DNA of 15,378 bases from Isohypsibius dastychi (taxonomy: Eukaryota > Tardigrada > Eutardigrada > Parachela > Isohypsibiidae). The DNA lies in the NCBI GenBank assembly GCA_034696485.1, contig JAQIWT010000763.1, positions 1 through 15,378 of the forward strand, written 5' to 3'. The notes below the pieces were generated by a model. That model made no database searches. It was not told the origin of the DNA and saw nothing but the letters and a program-made list of their open reading frames with translations. Each line of letters begins with the position of its first letter. Position 1 is the first letter of the stretch. Position numbers and translations under genes: made by a program. Below are positions 1 to 9,159 of this stretch, piece by piece.

Positions 1-266
1 AAATTCACCATTTTCAACAAGTTTTTTTGAAAGCGCTCACATCGCGTTGAATTCGACGCAGCTGTTGTTTATTTTACCTGCACTCATTCAAAATTTACCA
101 CTCAGCTTGGAAGTAATCCTGAGCATCCAGATACGTGCCCAAGCAGAATAGTTTTTCGATCTTCTTTTTCGATTCCTCCCACGAGTTTATTTTTTACGTC
201 TAAAGACCCGTTTTTAATGATCTGCAAATTCAATAGTAAATAAATAAAATCGAATTTTTAGACCCT

Positions 267-360
267 GTGCACCGGCGCAGATTGAGCCCTGACTACGCGA
301 GAGGCATTGCGCAGGCGCACAATCACTCCTTGCTAGGTAAAACTCTTGGCGCAGGCGCAG
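267..360. repeat. Three GC-rich motifs at exact 40-base spacing
   Basis: Copies related to TGCGCAGGCGCAC lie at 267-280, 307-320 and 347-360, so each starts 40 bases after the previous one. The sequence between cores is only weakly similar (for example a CCT..CTA pattern after copies 1 and 2), so this may be an old diverged tandem repeat or a cluster of protein binding sites. The core resembles the NRF-1 type palindrome (GCGCA-N-GCGC), but the resemblance alone does not prove binding. Confidence 0.55.
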
Positions 361-538
361 GTTTTGCCCCCCATGGTACCAGACCTCAAGCCGTCCCTGA
401 CGATGACCATTCCATACATACAGCGGCGATTCAGTAAAGCTTGAAGTTTTAATTAACACAAAAAACTTTCAAAAGAACAGAAGAAAAGTAAAAGATCAAG
501 CCAGTTCAGAAACAAAGCACGAATCTGGAAAATCATGA

Positions 539-566
539 TTTTGAAAGAAAGATAATTCTTTCAAAA
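539..566. repeat. Perfect 11-base inverted repeat (hairpin)
   Basis: TTTTGAAAGAA at 539-549 is followed, after a 6-base loop, by its exact reverse complement at 556-566. It lies 73 to 100 bases past the SHC stop codon, so it would be in the SHC 3' untranslated region if the transcript reaches that far. A related TTTCAAAAG word also occurs near 468-476. Confidence 0.6.
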
Positions 567-638
567 GAGCATCTGTTTTCAAGAAAACTAAAAGTGTAAA
601 ATAAACTTCAAAAGGCCTTGCACCAATAAAACACAAAA

Positions 639-2425
639 TCAATGACGATTCAAATTCTGTGCGACAGGAACGGGTCGAATCAGGAATATTTCACTGTCTC
701 CGGAAACAATGGGTTCTTTCGAAGCGACGTGCAGCTGAACCAGCTGTGGAATCGAATGGAATGTCTGATTTCGGGCCCGAATAACTCCATCATAATCCAC
801 CAACAAAATGTGGCATTTCAAACCGTTATGCATTCCACTTAACACGAACTGCTCCTTTGGTCCGACGATTCCATCAATCTGCGGCTTTCCATCACGGATT
901 AAAAAATCACCGTCTCTCTTGATGTGGTACTCTGCTTCTTCACGAGTTATCCGGCCGTGATACCATGGACATGTATGCAGAGGGACTTGGAGTAGGTGTT
1001 CGATTTTTGTCACATCGAATGGATCTAAAAAAATCGGTGAAATTTCAGAACTGAATATCCGCAGTCCAACCAACTCTGAGAAAGTAAATCCAGTTGAGAA
1101 CTACTAATTACGATTACGCTTAAAACTACAACAAATCTGAGAGAGGAACAAAATTCAAATTACAAAAAAAACCCCGATGTAACCATGTACATTTACTTCA
1201 ATAAGTTCAAAAATATTAGATCTCAATGCGAAATTTGATGCCTTATTTACGTACATGGGTAATTCGAATTCTTGTCTAAAAACCGGAGCAGGGCAATATC
1301 AAATATTCTTCAACTGGACACTGACCTTTAAAGCTGACTTCCGGTGACGTCGGCACAACAGATTGCTCAGTTTCCTTGAAGATACTCAGATGCTTTGCCT
1401 TATCATAAGACGGCGAATTCAGATCAATGAGATTCGAATCAGTTTTCTTATCAGCAATAGTCAAAACGTCCGGAGAGGAATGGCTCAAAAGCGGATGTCG
1501 ATTCTGATTAGGAACTGTCTGGTCCAATGATGCACTTGGCACACCTACACAATGGATGAAACAGATTTTAGAAATCTAACAAATATCAGTACCGGAAACA
1601 GGCGGCGCTTTTCCAGGCATGTCGTTATAATATTCCGACTCTCCAGCGCTCTCGATTTTCGCCAGTGGTTTTTTAGCGGTCCACTTAGTTTTCGGTGTGG
1701 CAGCCGCTGTACGAGTCGGCTGCCCACTATATCTGCTCGAACTGCCCGAATGAGACGTAGCAGTGAGGTTGGACTGACTGGCACGAAGATACTGTCTGAA
1801 CCGAATGTCGAATGCATGTCCGATCGTGGAAACACATTCCCCGGTCAAATTCGCTCCACATTCAAGTACATAGCACCACCGTCCGGGCAATGAGGTCGAA
1901 CGATCCGAGCTCTTTCCCACATAGGCCATAAAGTCAATCGTGTCGCTATCTCCACCGGAAGCAAAACTGATTTCCGGTAGCTCGTGACTTGCGATTACTT
2001 CTCTTGTATCCAATAGCAAAATCTGCAGACGGATGAATATAACAAAACAAGTGATCAAAAACTAATTATTTTACTTGAATTTTGTCGGTATCAACCACCA
2101 GAGACACATCAGCGCCGGCCCTGTTCAAATCGACCTGCCCCATAACTTCCGCGATCCGTTTTTCGATGCGTTTTCGTTTGGACGCCGTCCGAATTCCAGC
2201 AGCATCACAAACTCGTCCGATGCTTTCTTTGGCGACTTGCGAGCGATCGCTGAATTCCATTGAACGCATCGACTCGAGAATTTCAAGAGCCCCTATGTAT
2301 CGGAAGTTGTAAGAAATTCCACGACGGATTTCTTCATCTGAATGCTGCCAGGTTCGCTGTGGGTGGGTCGATGAAGATGGATAATCGCCGCTCTGACTTG
2401 GAGATGTCCACTCGGATGCTGCCAT
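639..2425 (-). CDS. SHC: SHC-type adaptor protein (PTB, CH1-like linker, SH2)
   Basis: Cytoplasmic adaptor that binds phosphotyrosine on activated receptors and passes the signal to Ras/MAPK and insulin-type pathways (family knowledge). Exons: 2425-2075, 2022-1593, 1544-1326, 1075-639; all phases match and give about 478 residues. The PTB domain is at about 36-197, split across exons 1 and 2, with family blocks such as YNFRYIGALEIL and EISFASGGDSDT. The linker has SEYYNDMPGKAPPVSG with tyrosines 248/249, matching the paired Grb2-site tyrosines of vertebrate SHC1, then a DPFDVTKIEHLLQVP block like the end of vertebrate CH1. The SH2 domain is at about 370-465, starting WYHGRI, with its phosphate-binding Arg394 in FLIR. 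The ATG at 2425 is the first Met in frame and has no N-terminal extension of p66 type. The exon 3 donor (1326 or 1284) and exon 4 acceptor (1075 or 1024) each have an in-frame alternative. Confidence 0.94.
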
Positions 2426-3257
2426 CGTGTTGAGAGTCGATTTATGAGAGTGAATTCCGTTATGCAATACGGGAAAGATTTCGATCAACTAAATAGAAAC
2501 TGGCCATCCGTCCGGTATGGCGAAGTCAATACCACCCTCGTGTTTTGTTCAGCCAAAACATGTGACAAGACACGAACAAATCTGTAAAATAAACCAGAAA
2601 CATTGTATTTGCGAATTGCGATAGGAATTGGTGAGAAAAACACAAAAAAGACTCGATTTGGTTGTTCCTAAACATCTTCAGATTTCACCACAGGATGATA
2701 AACGAAAGGTTAAATACACCTGAAAGAACTTGACTTGCCAGAATTGCGGAAAGCCAGACCCGGGAAACGCAGGGAATGGAAAGGGTTGGCTGGAACTGGA
2801 ACGAGGTGGAAGAAAACCACAACAAATGAGCCTTAGCCTCGAAGTCCAATAGTAACGAATCGTCGGATTCGCTGCAGACCCGTTTTTCGCGTGATTTCTC
2901 CAAAAACGTGGAAAAGAGATCGTGAACAGTCGCCGTCGTCAGCTAAAATGACCTAAAAATATGGTGGGAAATTCTTGCTCGAAATATACTGTACGTGCTG
3001 TGAATTTGTGATAAAATAAAACCATGAAAGATTTCCGCATGAGTGGACTCAGCATGCGTCAGCAGGGTGTGTTGAAATCAATCTGCACCGCTTCGCTGAT
3101 AACGTTGTGAGCGGAGCGGGGAGACCGCCTTCTGTGTTGTATTCCATATTCCATAATTAACAAGACGAGCCTGCTCGCTCGGTTTTTACACCAAATCGGA
3201 AAACCATTTCACTTCTCCATCGAAATCGTTGTGTGTTGTTTTTGATGTTGCTGGAGA
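2426..3257. promoter_or_regulatory. Shared upstream region of divergent SHC and F-box genes
   Basis: These 832 bases separate the start codons of the minus-strand SHC gene and the plus-strand F-box gene, so both promoters probably lie here. I see no conserved reading frame; the minus-strand frame at 2685-2903 has no ATG and no domain. A GC-rich stretch around 3105-3130 stands out from the AT-rich surroundings. I cannot identify a TATA box or a specific factor site with confidence. Confidence 0.45.
2488..2500 (-). other. Splice acceptor in SHC 5' leader
   Basis: Reading the minus strand, TTTCTATTTAG ends at 2489, so the leader exon would begin at 2488, 63 bases before the SHC ATG. It could accept a spliced leader or a 5' untranslated exon. 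I found no upstream coding exon that joins here without a stop, so I keep the ATG at 2425 as the start. Confidence 0.45.
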
Positions 3258-4440
3258 ATGTCTGATGTGACGAGGAACTCCTGTGGTTACTCTCCCCAAA
3301 ACTTCAGCTCATCAAGCCTCGATCGTGGTGAGGATCAGGAAAACTTGGGACTGTAAGTCATTAATTCATCTATTCATTCTATCACGTCGTTCACACCTTT
3401 CTCTTTGCAGGAGCATCAATGATTTGCCCGAGGAATTGATAGTGATGATTTTCCTGGAGCTAGACTCAAAAACCAGAAGAAAAATCGAACGGTGCAGCTC
3501 TTCTTGAGGGACTTTTATAGTTATTTATGGCTCGAACTTGTTTTTTGTCAATTTTAGCGTCTGCACAACATGGCGCAAAATCATGCGAGAAGTCAAAATT
3601 CTGCGGACACACGTGAAACTGGAACTGGAACTCGGTCCTCCACGTCTTTACAGTTATTATGAGAACGTTAAGTTTTTGATGGATAACCTTGCCACACCCG
3701 AACTGCAGTCACTGCATCTCGTTGGAGTGGATCCAGTCTGCGGTACACCTTTTAAGGTGCATCTTATTGTTAATGTGGCGTGTATTCTGGAGGATATGAA
3801 AATTGGAAATGTTGAACTTCTTGTCACCAACTTCGTCCTTACAACCCACCTACAAGCGGATACAATTATTACATCTCTCAAGCGTATAATCATCCGAAAT
3901 TCTTGGGTCGATCTGGAGCTGCGTGTTTACACGTTACATGAATTGGATTACGAATATTGCTATTTTCAAACGAAATGGTTCACGGACCTGGTTTTGGACA
4001 TGACGGACTTTCCGCGTCAGCTAGCCAACATTTATCTGAACGATTCTGGACCCTTGGAAAGATCGGACAATGAATTGTTGGTCGATTTCATCGACCGATT
4101 TGATGATCATCGCTTGACGGTTCTTCGCGGTGCATTTGCGGAGTAGGTTGATTAAGTCACCTGTTTGATATTGATTTTGTAAACTGCATTATTTTTCAGT
4201 GTCGGTGTGAAGGTTGATCTGCGCGAGTTGTCGGTGGACGTTGCCGGTGGACGGCAAATACCGAAATTTATTGCCAAGGCTGTAATTCAGTTTTCGATAC
4301 GCCACCCCCGGACAGAGGAAGATGACATGGAAATGTGGTCGGATTCGGATTCTGAGAACTATTCGGATTCTGACTCTGAGGACATTTCGGAATCGGATCA
4401 GGTTCGCATTACAAATGCTTTTTCAGTTTTTCGTTCGTGA
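3258..4440 (+). CDS. F-box protein with acidic Ser/Asp C-terminus
   Basis: Probable substrate adaptor of an SCF (Skp1-Cullin-F-box) ubiquitin ligase. Exons: 3258-3352, 3411-3491, 3558-4142, 4200-4440, giving 333 residues. The ATG at 3258 is in frame with the F-box after splicing; the ATG at 3245 stops after six codons. The F-box covers about residues 34-72 and is only complete when exons 2 and 3 are joined: INDLPEELIVMIFLELDSK runs into IERVCTTWRKIM. The rest (residues 73-250) has leucine-rich stretches such as LQSLHLVGVD and LHELDYEYC, as in substrate-binding parts of many F-box proteins, but I recognise no named domain. The tail is very acidic with SDSDSE repeats, likely casein kinase 2 targets. 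An optional intron at 4402-4456 would change the end to SSS-stop at 4513 (339 residues). F-box assignment is firm; the substrate is unknown. Confidence 0.82.
4339..4398 (+). repeat. TCGGATTC-type microrepeat coding the SDSDSE tail
   Basis: Imperfect copies of TCGGATTC and TCTGACTCTGAG encode alternating Ser, Asp and Glu near the end of the F-box protein. The low-complexity DNA is explained by the acidic protein tail. Confidence 0.6.
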
Positions 4441-4444
4441 TCCA

Positions 4445-4450
4445 TTTATT
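4445..4450 (-). terminator. Poly(A) signal AATAAA for the gene at 4510-4914
   Basis: AATAAA on the minus strand about 60 bases past the stop of the small minus-strand gene. Cleavage some 10 to 20 bases further would put the 3' end inside the last F-box exon, so the two transcripts overlap in antisense. Confidence 0.55.
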
Positions 4451-4509
4451 CGACAGGAAGGCAACGGAAGTGCAGCTCAACATCAAATCGATAAAAAACC
4501 ATCTTCAAG

Positions 4510-4914
4510 TTAAGATACGATTTTCTCTTCGTGGTTGGCGCTTGTGGGCTCGTTCGCATTCGGCCGCTGGGTCGTCGTTTTACTCGAGTCACCTTCTTCA
4601 CCTTTTTCGCACAACAAATAAAACGCCAACCATTCCCTTGGTCTCGGATGCCGAAGCTTCGCCAGTTTTCTCAATCCCGCCATAAGAACACCCATAACGG
4701 TGGCATTCAGCAAATCCGCACCATCCAAATGTTTTAAGTCGTCCATGTTGATTGGCGGGGGTTTTGCATCCATGACGAAAGTTCCGTTCTCAAACAGCTC
4801 CGGCTTGAACTTCTTCCCGAACCACCAGGGCAGTTTATGTTTCTCCGCTTCATCATCGTCGGACGAGATGTTCTCCGCATTATTTCCAGCTGGGAAATTC
4901 CGCAGTCCAGACAT
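4510..4914 (-). CDS. Small uncharacterised protein, 134 residues
   Basis: Single open frame from an ATG at 4914 to a TAA at 4510-4512. I do not recognise the family. Visible features are an acidic patch (SSDDDEAE, about 17-24), a central aromatic and proline-containing block (KLPWWFGKKFKPELF, then MDAKPPPINMDDLKHLDGAD), a probable amphipathic helix (about 69-85, NATVMGVLMAGLRKLAKLR), and a polar Ser/Thr/Asn tail that looks disordered. There is no signal peptide and no clear membrane segment. It starts 135 bases after the TXNDC11 stop on the same strand, with an AATAAA between them, and it ends tail to tail with the F-box gene. The ordered middle with nonrandom composition and the poly(A) signal make a real gene likely. 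No splice acceptor is obvious just before the ATG, so an upstream exon or a different start cannot be excluded. Confidence 0.55.
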   Translation of the reverse strand: MSGLRNFPAGNNAENISSDDDEAEKHKLPWWFGKKFKPELFENGTFVMDAKPPPINMDDLKHLDGADLLNATVMGVLMAGLRKLAKLRHPRPREWLAFYLLCEKGEEGDSSKTTTQRPNANEPTSANHEEKIVS

Positions 4915-4969
4915 TTTTCGATAAATCAGAAATTGTTGCCAGGCCAGGATATTATGAACAGCGGTCTCA

Positions 4970-4975
4970 TTTATT
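4970..4975 (-). terminator. Poly(A) signal AATAAA for TXNDC11
   Basis: AATAAA on the minus strand, 75 bases past the TXNDC11 stop and 56 bases before the ATG of the next minus-strand gene. The order stop, poly(A) signal, next start within 135 bases is what an operon junction looks like in animals with trans-splicing, but two separate promoters are also possible. Confidence 0.55.
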
Positions 4976-5049
4976 CGGAAATTGAAAACTCGAAATCACA
5001 ATCGAAACGTCTTTCAGATTATTTTAAACGAATAAACTAAGTATAAACT

Positions 5050-8000
5050 TTAACTAAACCGGGAAGACAGAATCTGAGCTCGCAAAAAATATCCGGAAGG
5101 TGAGTGTAGTTCCTCCTTATTGAGCAAAAGATTATTAAAAAATTCCGAAGAGCTATTCGCGAATACGAATTGTTGGAGCATCTGAATTTTCCTCCTGGCT
5201 TCTTTTATTCTCCAGTCCAAGGAACGTCTATCACAGTTGGAGTTCAAGGCACGTGTGCTTCTCAATCGCTTTAAGTCTTTTTTTAATGAGCGAAGTAATT
5301 TCTTTGATAACTTCCGGTTCGAATCCCAACATTGAAGACCACATTTCGCTGTCACAAACTGCTGCCAAACTGGATGGCTGCTGTGCAGAAGAGTGAATTT
5401 CAAGAGGTTGATTAAGCTGAGGGTCTGGTTGGCCGGGAATGTAGCGGCATTATCACGCTTTCTGAAATTCAAACGAACGGAGTTCAGCCAAAAGTAGAAT
5501 TACTCTATGGTGGAATTAAGAAGATACCACAAGCCGAATAATCGAGTGTGTTCAAAAGAAATGCGACAAATCTGGGAAAATTCATTTCCGATCAGTGCGA
5601 GTAAAATTAATAGGGGCAAACTTGAAACCAGAATTTTAACCAAATCTTGAATTAGAAAATATCCTGTTTTCTTATTCAAATCACTCAAATAAATATTTAG
5701 ACAAACCTCGTGGTCGGGAAAATTTGTATTGCTGGGACGTAATCGAGTCTGTCTTCCCAAAGAAGCTCATTTTGAGCAGTGTCTATTCTGCAACAAAAGC
5801 CATATTAACAAATTCCACAAAAGATTCTAAGCAAGCTATCTCAATCTCACCTTTTGAAACTTATTCCATCGACGCCGAGAAATTGTGCAGCCAGATTGTA
5901 GAAAATGGACATGGCTGGTTTACAGAATGTGCACCAAGGAGCATAGTGAAGCAGAACCACATCCTAGAACAAAAGAAATCAGTATCGGAAGCTACATCTG
6001 GCACATTATTTCAAACAGCGAAATTACAACTAAAATTCTCACTTTTTCTTCTTCGTGAACCAGCTTTTGAAAACTATTCGAAGTGACTTCTTCGAGTCTA
6101 ACGATTTTACGATCATTGTCGGAATTCACAGAATAACCGGAATGTTCACCAGGTTTCTCCACTGGAGACTGGCTGGAACGTTTGTTCGTTCGAAGTAGTC
6201 CAAATGTGTATTTGTGAATAAATGTGACTGAAATTAGGAAAAAGACATTCGATGCTGCCATATGGCAAAATAATGATCAATGTCCATATCTGAATACGTA
6301 CCAATATTAGGAATGGTGAATTCGCCATCCATAACGTAACGAGCAGTGTCCTAAAAAGAAACTGGATGTTAAAGGTCACTGAATAAAGGTTTACAGTTAA
6401 AAGGTCATCGTTAAAGATTTCTGCAATCATATTTTAAAAGAGAAAGGATCGAAAACCCTGTACAGTACTTGTAATACAGTTTGAGGCTGGATCTCAACAC
6501 GTACCGCTTTATCAAAGATCACAACTCTTGTGCCAGACCCCGTTAAATTCACCCCAATCTTTTCCAGAAATGCCGGAAACATCTTGGAATCAATTGCCGT
6601 AAAATGCAAGGTTTTGTTCGTCCGGCATCCGAGTCCATGTATACTGTCAATCCCGGAAACGTCGAACATCTCGTCGAAATTTCCACTGGACGAACATTCC
6701 CGTTTCCGCTGATTACAAGCAGCCATTTCCATTATGGTTCTTCGAGGATCATCAACCAACCGGAAGCTGCTTGGATAACAACAGGTCGAAAACTGATAAG
6801 CGATTCCAAGTCCGTCTGAACACACCATCTTCCGACTACAGTTGCTTTCAGTATGAATTAGTGGAATTTCAGAAGGCGGTGATTTGATTTTATTCCAGCA
6901 GAAATCGTTGACAGAAACGGACGCTTCAGCAGCCGGAAGACAGACGCAGTTGGTCTTCCTTGTACGTTGTTCAATCAACGAGAGATCACCGAATTTGTCG
7001 GCTATTTCTTTGCATCGTTTCTTCAACTCCGGTGTACGACCAGGAACAAATAACCCTGATTTCGCATCAGCCGAAATAAGTCGAGTGAAATTGGTTTTTT
7101 TCTGACAATCTTTGTATAAAGAAACGATTCGGCGCATCTGAAATCAGATTTTACAGATCAATACGGATTTTTGAAAGTAGCGAATGTTCTTACAATATTG
7201 TGTTGAGGACGGCAAGATTTATCAAGTTCATAAGGCGCAAATAAGATCAAGGTGGTATTTTGGAGTTTCTGCGATAAAGCGAAGCTTTTCTGTAGGGTGG
7301 GAAACGTCCACTTGAACGTCTAAAACAAGCTGGTAAAAGCGACAACTGGACGAAATGCCCAAATTTTAGTAACGAAAAATATTCTCAGTTACACACTTCC
7401 GGTTCTGCCAAAAACTTACCATATCGTTCATATGCCGTAAAATCACTTCCTCCAGGTATTTGTCACTTTGCTGATTGAGGTCGGATATAATCTGCAACAA
7501 CACAGCCATGCAGAACCCTATGTTCAAATTCAAGGAAAGCATGTGATTATATACCTGGACCAAACTGCCAGACTTGAACACGTAAATTGCATTAGCTTGA
7601 TTCAACCCGAAGGTAGCAGCTGGTTTGGGTGAAACTGCCCCAAATCCGACATCACCACGAGGATCTGGGCGATAACAGAAAAATGCAACCGATTCAACCA
7701 GCTCTACAATTTAGAAGAATTACCGTGTCTGAGATGAAGTAATGAGGTGTTAAAGAACGTCAGTAATCCGGAGCTGTCATACCCAGCAAGCGGGATGACC
7801 CCGACGACTGCTATCTATCAAAACACAAAACAAAGATTTCATAACAGCACCGAACCTTATCATTTTCTGTAGAAAAGAAAAACTTTTAAATTGCCAGATC
7901 GGCAAAATCAAAGTTGGAAAAACTGATTTACAAAAATCTTCAAAAATCAGCTGTTTTCAAGTGGAACTGACCTCATGCGTATGAATAAATCTCTGGAATT

Positions 8001-8797
8001 CACTCTCCGAAGAAATAAGGGAATATGGCCTCAAACGGCTTTCAACAAATAATTTGAGATGGCCAGCAGTAGGAATTCCTCGATAAGTAATAAACAATCT
8101 TTTCGGTGAACCAACATAAGCGCCAATAAGCGGGAAATGTTCCGGTCGCCGTTTCCGCGCGCATTCGCCAGCATCCCACGCGCAATTTATAGCAACAAAC
8201 CCAACCTGAACCAAATTTGAATGAATTTGCAATTTGAATTTGATCAAACATATTTGTGAGATACTAACTTGTTTCTTGTAATTCCTGGCAACTCGTTCAA
8301 ATTCGTCGCGCGCAGCAATAGAAAACAAACACCAAGGAGCATAGAGAAATATCACAGTCACATCATTCAGCTGAACAGCGCGAGCCAAGCCTTTCGTCTC
8401 GCCATACCAATAATCTTTCACGGAGGAGCCTTTCGGGAAGAACCTTTCTGGATTTTTGCCACGTATCACGAGAAGACTTTCTCTGTAACAAATAAAGAGC
8501 ATGACCGACACGATTTTTGTATTTACGCGTAAAAATTGTTTTACAAATTTATAACCTCACTGTTAAAGAATACTTGAGAACAATTTTGTGATTTGAACGA
8601 AAAAACTTCAAAGTTGTGGTTTTTTTTGTCTGAACGTGTCTGTCAACTTACTCCTGCGACCTTGTCCTCGCGAAGTAAGTGGCCAAATAAAATATACTGT
8701 AACAAAATAGAAGATTTTTCCAGCTCATTGCGCTGATGAGAATCCGACGGTATGAAAGATCGCGCAAATGACCAAAAAATGCACCAATATTATCCAT
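5050..8797 (-). CDS. TXNDC11: TXNDC11 homologue (ER membrane, several thioredoxin folds)
   Basis: Membrane-anchored ER protein; in vertebrates it binds dual oxidase (DUOX) and helps it mature. Exons: 8797-8652, 8482-8269, 8205-7972, 7814-7724, 7664-7555, 7491-7420, 7319-7194, 7137-6505, 6350-6302, 6227-6043, 5963-5851, 5787-5707, 5461-5050; every junction keeps phase and gives 821 residues. Residues 28-43 form an N-terminal membrane segment. The first thioredoxin fold has APWCLFS (Cys100, Ser103), a CxxS site rather than CxxC. Middle folds have no active-site cysteines (LLTFFNTSLLHLRHDPRGD; TTLILFAPYELDKSC), followed by a cysteine-rich region with GCRTNKTL. The last fold (about 607-710) has YAPWCTFCK, Cys631 and Cys634, the one intact redox pair. 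A basic coiled coil (about 730-790) closes the protein. Seven blocks align to the vertebrate family in order, so identity is firm; single exon edges are less certain. Confidence 0.94.
5462..5706 (-). other. Last TXNDC11 intron, holding a possible cryptic exon
   Basis: This 245-base intron is long for the locus. Skipping straight from 5707 to 5461 gives IFPTTRKRDNAATFP, which matches the family. Inside lies a stretch (5663-5504) with its own acceptor (AAAACAG) and donor (GA|GTAATT); if included in the main frame it adds a stop codon after nine residues. Confidence 0.4.
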
Positions 8798-9159
8798 TAT
8801 TGGACTTTTGGATGGTCAACCGTGAATGCGCAGCACGACGAAAATGCCATCTTATGAAACGGTGAAGCATCAAGAGGTCCATAATGATAAACCAAATCTG
8901 ACTCCAGAACAACAAAGAAGGAATACAACAAATATTTTATAACTCAAATTAAATTCCAACGGAACGGAAGACAAGACACAAAACATATCTTTAGCCGTTT
9001 GAATTCAGAAACCACTTTGGCAGACAACGTGGGGGGGGGGGGAGGTGAGGGTCACTTGGAAGCTCATGCATTACCCACCCCCTGGACCAAATCAGTTGTT
9101 TTCACCGGAAACGATGAGATAAACAAGAGAGAAACAACAATTCCGTAAAAAAACAACAT
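8798..9159. other. Gap between RABL3 and TXNDC11 with 12-G tract
   Basis: This 362-base stretch follows the RABL3 stop and precedes the TXNDC11 start, both on the minus strand. It should contain the RABL3 3' end and the TXNDC11 leader or promoter. It includes a run of 12 G at 9031-9042 and a minus-strand TATAAA at 8936-8941 that could serve as a weak poly(A) signal. No reading frame with a recognisable domain is present. No strong TTTCAG acceptor is seen just before the TXNDC11 ATG. Confidence 0.5.
9031..9042 (+). repeat. Homopolymer G tract, 12 bases
   Basis: Twelve consecutive G on the plus strand, followed by AGGTGAGGG. It is in the likely RABL3 3' untranslated region (as C in the RNA). 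Long G runs can fold as G-quadruplexes and are unstable in replication. Confidence 0.85.

Larger units (their letters stand above)
1..638. other. Gene-free stretch left of SHC; motifs only
   Basis: I see no supportable exon here. The only long minus-strand reading frame (214-459) has no recognisable domain and runs through the GC-rich repeated motifs, so I treat it as chance. The right part (about 440-638) is A-rich and should include the 3' untranslated region of the minus-strand SHC gene, whose stop is at 639-641. The left part holds three copies of a GGCGCA-containing motif and may be regulatory DNA for a gene beyond the left edge; that is inference. Confidence 0.5.

Noticed and set aside
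214-459. 81-residue minus-strand open frame
   Set aside because: No domain, runs through the GC-rich spaced motifs, and has no neighbouring splice structure that extends it.
1545-1893. Overlapping open frames on both strands at the SHC exon 2/3 boundary
   Set aside because: They are shadows of the PTB-CH1 exon and show no conserved protein features.
2685-2903. Minus-strand frame upstream of SHC as a first exon
   Set aside because: It does not begin with ATG, and splicing its natural donor to the acceptor at 2489 leads to a stop in the joined frame.
5050-5770. A separate gene with start at 5770 encoding a membrane protein
   Set aside because: Joining exon 12 of TXNDC11 directly to 5461 gives the conserved thioredoxin end and the family block LINLLKFTLLHSS, so this DNA belongs to TXNDC11. 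The alternative frame is kept only as a finding.
5724-6086. 120-residue plus-strand open frame
   Set aside because: It is antisense to two TXNDC11 exons with clear homology (5707-5787 and 5851-5963); a shadow frame.
7680-7710. Acceptor at about 7704 that would extend TXNDC11 exon 5 upstream (VAFFCYRPDP)
   Set aside because: It would leave an intron of only about 20 bases after the 7724 donor. Using 7664 instead gives LLHLRHDPRGDVGFGAV, which aligns without gaps to the vertebrate family.
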